Made by a program: the position numbers and the translations under genes
The notes under the pieces: generated by a model
Databases searched by the model: none
Seen by the model: the letters and a program-made list of their open reading frames with translations, nothing else
Told to the model about the DNA's origin: nothing
DNA from: an uncultured Bacteroidales bacterium
Lineage (GTDB): Bacteria > Bacteroidota > Bacteroidia > Bacteroidales > ML635J-15
Assembly (NCBI GenBank): GCA_905233405.1
Contig: CAJOEG010000069.1
Location: 1-7,928 of the forward strand
DNA: 7,928 nt
Direction: 5' to 3'
Shown: positions 6,101 to 7,928 of the stretch, piece by piece
Layout: each line of letters opens with the position of its first letter
Position numbering within the stretch: the first letter of the stretch is position 1

Positions 6101-7464
6101 CTCAGGATAATTACGACCAGAATACACCGGCCATAGTTGGTGTGGGCAGAGATTTGTCAACAGGTGCGGACGGCTATGTAAGCACAGGCTTGTACGGTTC
6201 TTCAGGCTCGTATATAAGGGTTGTTGAATTTTTGTTGGCTACGACTTCTACCACTACAAGTGACGAATATATAAAGTTCCAGGTTCAGTTGTTTGAGGCT
6301 ACTGGCGAGGTAAGGATTGTATATAGCGATTACGAAAACGCTCCGACCGCTTACCAGATAGGCATAGGAAATGCCGACGCAACCAAGTTCTGGTATGTTG
6401 ACCCAAACAGCCATACCGCCGCGTATGCTACGGAAAGTACTGAAACATCGTATAGCGGTCATCCGGGAATTGGCAGGTATTATTCGTTTGCACCGCCAGT
6501 TCGGAATAACAATTCCAACACCACCGACCACGAATATGTTGACCTTGGACTGCCAAGCGGCACAAAGTGGGCAACTATGAACATTGGAGCCGAAAGTCCC
6601 GAAGATTTCGGATCTTACTTCGCTTGGGGCGAAACCTCGCCTATGAGTTCATACAATTTGGAAAGTTATACTTACGCCAATGGCTACAGCGAGGACGACC
6701 CACAACTTACAAAATACTGCAATAATGCCTCATTAGGTTACAATGGCTATACCGACAACCTTACCGTCCTTGAGGATCCTGACGATGCAGCCATAGTAAA
6801 CTGGGGCAACGGCTGGAGAATGCCGACCTACGCCGAAGTAGTAGAATTGAGGGACTATTGCCAGCACGAGTTTACTACGCAGAACGGAGTCCCTGGCACT
6901 CTTGTTACAGGTCCAAACGACAGGTCTATTTTTATCCCCGCAGCAGGAGGTCGCGTTTGGGAATCTTCCACGGATGAGGGAGAAGGCTCATACTGGGCAA
7001 ATTCGCTCTCCACGAGCAGTCCGATAGACGCACAGGGTTTCCACTTCGAAGACAATAGTACTTATGCTTTCACTGCGCACTCCGCTAGACGTTATTATGG
7101 TTACCCAATCCGTCCCGTATATGCAACATCGCAGACCGCTAACAACCAAACCGGTTCCTTCACCGATACCCGCGACGGCAGAACCTACGACTATGTTGTT
7201 ATCGGCGACCAGACTTGGATGGCAGAAAACCTGAGATACGACAACTCTGGAAGTATGCTCGTTGCACTAAGCGGTGAAACAAGCACGACCGACCCATATC
7301 TTTATTATCCGGATGGACAATCTACAAATCTTGAAACCTACGGCTACCTCTACAACTGGCCAGCAGCAATGAACAGAGAGCGGTGTGCAGGGTATTTGCC
7401 CCGATGGGTGGCACTTGCCGAGCGATGCAGAGTGGACACAACTATATCAAGCCTTGGGTGGTGA
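3028..7464 (+). CDS. Large secreted modular protein with Fib_succ_major repeats, frameshifted near its visible 3' end
   Basis: The frame gives 1478 residues. Order of parts: signal peptide (1-42); two fibronectin-III-like modules (about 44-133 and 134-252); Fib_succ_major-type module 1 (268-460); fibronectin-III-like module 3 (464-562); an unnamed beta-rich module (about 566-740); module 2 (746-938); a second unnamed beta-rich module (about 950-1157); module 3 (1169-1365); start of module 4 (from 1379). The last 27 residues, after Glu1451, do not fit the family: the true continuation is in the +1 frame from 7382. The protein is rich in Thr, Ser, Tyr, Asp and Gly and poor in Lys, as in exported surface proteins. 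ATG 3028 is taken because it fits the promoter; ATG 3073 (Met16) would also leave a normal signal peptide. No enzyme active site is recognisable; an adhesin or substrate-contact role is inference. A type IX or other sorting signal would lie beyond the window. Codon and base use is similar to pyrH-frr. Confidence 0.85.
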   Translation: MKNLYMDFSTKNNRNMDKIHSNFFATAFCAAFLFVVSLGAFGQTITINDVTAVNDNEVLIGGTTTDIADGTLLYSYYGTINDEYSFSMGNTGETNGGSFQINVTALQPGTNYYFQVRDDASGARSNIYEFQTTGTGSTYTVTTGSHNVSFQMVTLFGTVTPYSSGNIDKVGFIYATDPSMLEMMVQQITIENTMSGNFIEGDVYNESDGEFKAQLDNLMSDADYYYQACVRSQENGEQWIVANSYESFRTEGSTSNSLMQSGDYNNHGYVDLGLSVKWATTNLGATNPEDYGNYYAWGETTPKATYSWMTYQHCLEDEYLLTKYCFDVSHGADGFTDGLNTLEAVDDAATANWGAGWRMPTRNEMEELRNSCTWEWTSQNGIDGYIARNESTGYSMFLPAAGYLDESGEHSITYDGDYWTSSISDYSTTNAFSILFYDGTQQLYSDMERDYGLPIRAVYDATLATPRVTTKASDNVTETTAILQGSYNNDIEIPEAFSFGFLYGTDTTATLTEVSATYDDYTTYYIAEITGLSSGTTYYFKFFAENSNGRGYGQFWEFQTGGNIVNWITIGGGPGNNTNLPVNIYYKYSLSQQIYTPAEIGRAGTIERIAFYNNTDNIARTIDLYMFTSDRQSFTSTTDWETVSSSDRVFSGEVTFLSGEWTVIPLTTPFEYDGVSNIIVVTDDNTAYDATTQRFLTFEASGQSIYVNGDDTDFDPTDLSSTTAIGLEDVKNQIKLGFTSTNPTFEYVDLGLPSGTKWATMNIGAERPEDFGTYFAWGETSPKTVYDWESYIYADGDSDSDPQLTKYCNDSGLGITDALTELETGDDAATAILGSNWRMPTYDEVIELRDYCEHVFTTQNGVAGTLVTGPNNQSIFIPAAAGRYYNNLILSEGTGSYWSSSLDTDNPSNAQGLSLGFDGFSTITSPRYFGLPIRPVYDPSQTAGNFTPAGLEDYEFTTGTDGTAYSPSLTQLIQSGQDDQASELTEIGFTFTYDEVEYTQFSANSNGRMRLGNEVITDAYNNPFTQDNYDQNTPAIVGVGRDLSTGADGYVSTGLYGSSGSYIRVVEFLLATTSTTTSDEYIKFQVQLFEATGEVRIVYSDYENAPTAYQIGIGNADATKFWYVDPNSHTAAYATESTETSYSGHPGIGRYYSFAPPVRNNNSNTTDHEYVDLGLPSGTKWATMNIGAESPEDFGSYFAWGETSPMSSYNLESYTYANGYSEDDPQLTKYCNNASLGYNGYTDNLTVLEDPDDAAIVNWGNGWRMPTYAEVVELRDYCQHEFTTQNGVPGTLVTGPNDRSIFIPAAGGRVWESSTDEGEGSYWANSLSTSSPIDAQGFHFEDNSTYAFTAHSARRYYGYPIRPVYATSQTANNQTGSFTDTRDGRTYDYVVIGDQTWMAENLRYDNSGSMLVALSGETSTTDPYLYYPDGQSTNLETYGYLYNWPAAMNRERCAGYLPRWVALAERCRVDTTISSLGW
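3157..3783 (+). other. Two N-terminal fibronectin-III-like modules
   Basis: Residues about 44-133 and 134-252. The family hallmark L.PGT.YYF.V near the module end is seen as LQPGTNYYFQVRDDA (106-120), followed by EFQTTG. The second copy is looser, with LMSDADYYYQACVRS (218-232) followed by SFRTEG. These modules normally act as spacers or protein-binding units in surface proteins. Boundaries are by eye. Confidence 0.65.
3829..4407 (+). repeat. Fib_succ_major-type module 1
   Basis: Residues 268-460 run from GYVDLGLSVKWATTNLGA to LPIRAVYD. Family landmarks are YAWGET, LTKYC, DDAATANWGAGWRMPT, TSQNGIDGY, FLPAAGY and YWTSS. This copy is the most diverged of the three full ones: its opening lacks the PSG of LPSGTKWA. 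The family name comes from Fibrobacter succinogenes paralogues; its molecular role is not established. Confidence 0.8.
4417..4713 (+). other. Fibronectin-III-like module 3
   Basis: Residues 464-562 begin TPRVTTKASDNVTETTAILQ, a typical first strand with the T.ATL.G pattern, and end ITGLSSGTTYYFKFFAENS..G.G..WEFQTGG, the classical L..GT.YYF.....N..G segment. It links Fib_succ_major-type module 1 to the following beta-rich module. Confidence 0.75.
4723..5247 (+). other. Unnamed beta-rich module A
   Basis: Residues about 566-740, beginning NWITIGGGPGNNTNLPVN and containing YYKYSLSQQIYTPAEIG, IERIAFYNN, VFSGEVTF, TPFEYDGVSNIIVVTDDN and QIKLGF. The pattern resembles a module I recall from exported Bacteroidota proteins, including some peptidases, where it sits as a C-terminal beta-sandwich. 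I cannot give it a Pfam name. It is not repeated within this window. Confidence 0.5.
5263..5841 (+). repeat. Fib_succ_major-type module 2
   Basis: Residues 746-938, EYVDLGLPSGTKWATMNI to LPIRPVYD, 193 residues like module 1. Landmarks are YFAWGETSP, LTKYC, DDAATA, NWRMPTYDEV, TTQNGV, IFIPAA, SYWSSS. The first 81 bases agree with module 3 (6532-6612) in 73 positions, and seven of the eight changes are silent, so the module head is under selection to keep its protein sequence. Confidence 0.88.
5875..6501 (+). other. Unnamed beta-rich module B
   Basis: Residues about 950-1157, from GLEDYEFTTGTDGTAYSP to RYYSFAPP. Central features are IGFTFTYDEVEYTQFSANSN, GRMRLG, YIRVVEFLLAT, KFQVQLFEATGEVRIVYSDY and YQIGIGN. 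The layout (F.F....YTQFS.N.NG...LG, then VEF....KFQV.L.E..GEI.I.Y) looks like a lectin- or laminin-G-like beta-sandwich known from Bacteroidota surface proteins. This is pattern recognition only and no family name is assigned. Confidence 0.5.
6532..7122 (+). repeat. Fib_succ_major-type module 3
   Basis: Residues 1169-1365, EYVDLGLPSGTKWATMNI to YPIRPVYA, closest to module 2. It keeps YFAWGETSP, LTKYC, DDAAIVNWGNGWRMPTYAEV, TTQNGV, IFIPAAGGR and SYWANS. The stretch after SYW is strongly diverged from module 2, while the head and centre are nearly the same. Confidence 0.88.
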
Positions 7465-7738
7465 AACTAATGCAGGCGCTATGCTTTCAGGAAATGCAAG
7501 TTTATGGAGTAACCCGACAATTACAGAATCTCAATATTTTGGCAATAGCGGTTTCAATGCATTACCAGCAGGTTACTACGAATCTAACGATTACGGCAAT
7601 TTCGGCAACAAGGCTTTTTTCTGGTCAACTAGCGAGTATGACACCGAAAGCGCATATATCTGTTATATTGGAGGCGAAGAAGTCGGAAATATGGGATATG
7701 GTGAGAGCGCAGGTCTTTCTGTCCGCTGTGTAAAGGGA
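7162..7738 (+). repeat. Fib_succ_major-type module 4, split by a frameshift
   Basis: This is a different, more canonical subtype: TDTRDGRTYDYVVIGDQTWM, AENLRY and YGYLYNWPAAMN lie in the first frame (7162-7380). GVQGICPDGWHLPSDAEWTQ, LGG, GFNALPAGYY, FWSTSEY and LSVRCVKG lie in the +1 frame (7382-7738). Together they form a complete module with no residues missing except at the junction, where the family often has a short variable Ser/Gly/Asn stretch. Confidence 0.85.
7375..7382 (+). other. Frameshift site in the exoprotein gene
   Basis: After ATG-AAC (7369-7374) the sequence is AGAGAGC followed by GGT-GTG-CAG. Seven bases stand where six or nine would keep the frame. Either one base is extra or an AG pair is missing; the latter would restore MNRESGVQGICP. 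The tract holds only three AG units and no slippery heptamer, so ordinary mutation or a sequence error is likelier than programmed or phase-variable shifting. Confidence 0.8.
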
Positions 7739-7928
7739 ACGGCAGTATATGCCTACGATACCATAAATCCATGTATGGAACAGCCGTATTCCTACACCTA
7801 CCACGATACAGTCATCACTACCGACGGTGACTATACAATCCGCGAGCAGATTGACAGCGACACCGAAAACATCTACAAGTTGCATATTGCATTCCATCCC
7901 ACACTTACGGCTAACATCAGCGAATTCA
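7382..7928 (+). CDS. Continuation of the large secreted protein in the +1 frame, truncated by window edge
   Basis: From GGT at 7382 this frame is open for 182 codons to the window end and has no stop. Up to about 7738 it encodes the second half of Fib_succ_major-type module 4. It then enters a new segment, with YSYTYHDTVITTDGDYTI near 7786-7839, followed by YKLHIAFHPTLTAN. That segment resembles the short beta modules found towards the C-termini of Bacteroidota surface proteins. The frame has no promoter or leader of its own. If translated alone it could start only at GTG 7385 or ATG 7481, giving a protein without a signal peptide and with half a module, so it should be read as the 3' part of the gene starting at 3028. 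Confidence 0.8.

Noticed and set aside
7375..7382. Programmed ribosomal frameshift
   Set aside because: No slippery heptamer, no stop codon at the shift site and no obvious following pseudoknot; such control is not known for this family.
7383..7733. Frame of 116 codons starting at GTG 7383
   Set aside because: It is the third frame. The family sequence GICPDGWHLPSDAEW lies in the frame beginning at 7382, not here.

Overview
The window looks like a chromosomal piece from a member of the Bacteroidota, probably Bacteroidales. Three things point there: promoter -7 boxes of the TAnnTTTG type in front of the genes, A-rich leaders without clear Shine-Dalgarno sequences, and a large secreted protein built from Fib_succ_major-type and fibronectin-III-like modules. 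No similarity search could be run, so the placement is inference from sequence style.

Layout. Bases 1-490 hold the 5' part of a minus-strand gene for an unrecognised, probably cytoplasmic protein that runs off the left edge. A 357-base AT-rich gap (491-847) carries divergent promoters and a striking perfect palindrome. Then come two housekeeping genes on the plus strand, pyrH (UMP kinase) and frr (ribosome recycling factor), 3 bases apart and surely one operon. Bases 2120-3027 contain no credible gene. They are a mosaic of inverted, direct and tandem repeats: a long stem-loop behind frr, hairpin-bearing repeats in two copies, three 13-base hairpins, a 33-base direct repeat in two copies 575 bases apart, and a 31-base tandem duplication. 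From 3028 to the right edge runs one large surface or secreted protein gene. It has a signal peptide, three fibronectin-III-like modules, two unnamed beta-rich modules and four Fib_succ_major-type modules.

The large gene is broken. Its reading frame ends at 7464, but the fourth Fib_succ_major module plainly continues in the +1 frame from 7382 to the window end. A small indel in the AG-rich tract at 7375-7381 (one base extra or two missing) explains this. It is either a real inactivating mutation or a sequencing/assembly error.

Functionally, pyrH and frr serve pyrimidine nucleotide synthesis and translation recycling. The large exoprotein is probably an adhesin-like or substrate-contacting surface protein. 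Nothing ties it to pyrH-frr beyond proximity. I see no clear new multi-gene system; the most informative points are the frameshift, the modular exoprotein and the dense repeat island between frr and the exoprotein gene.
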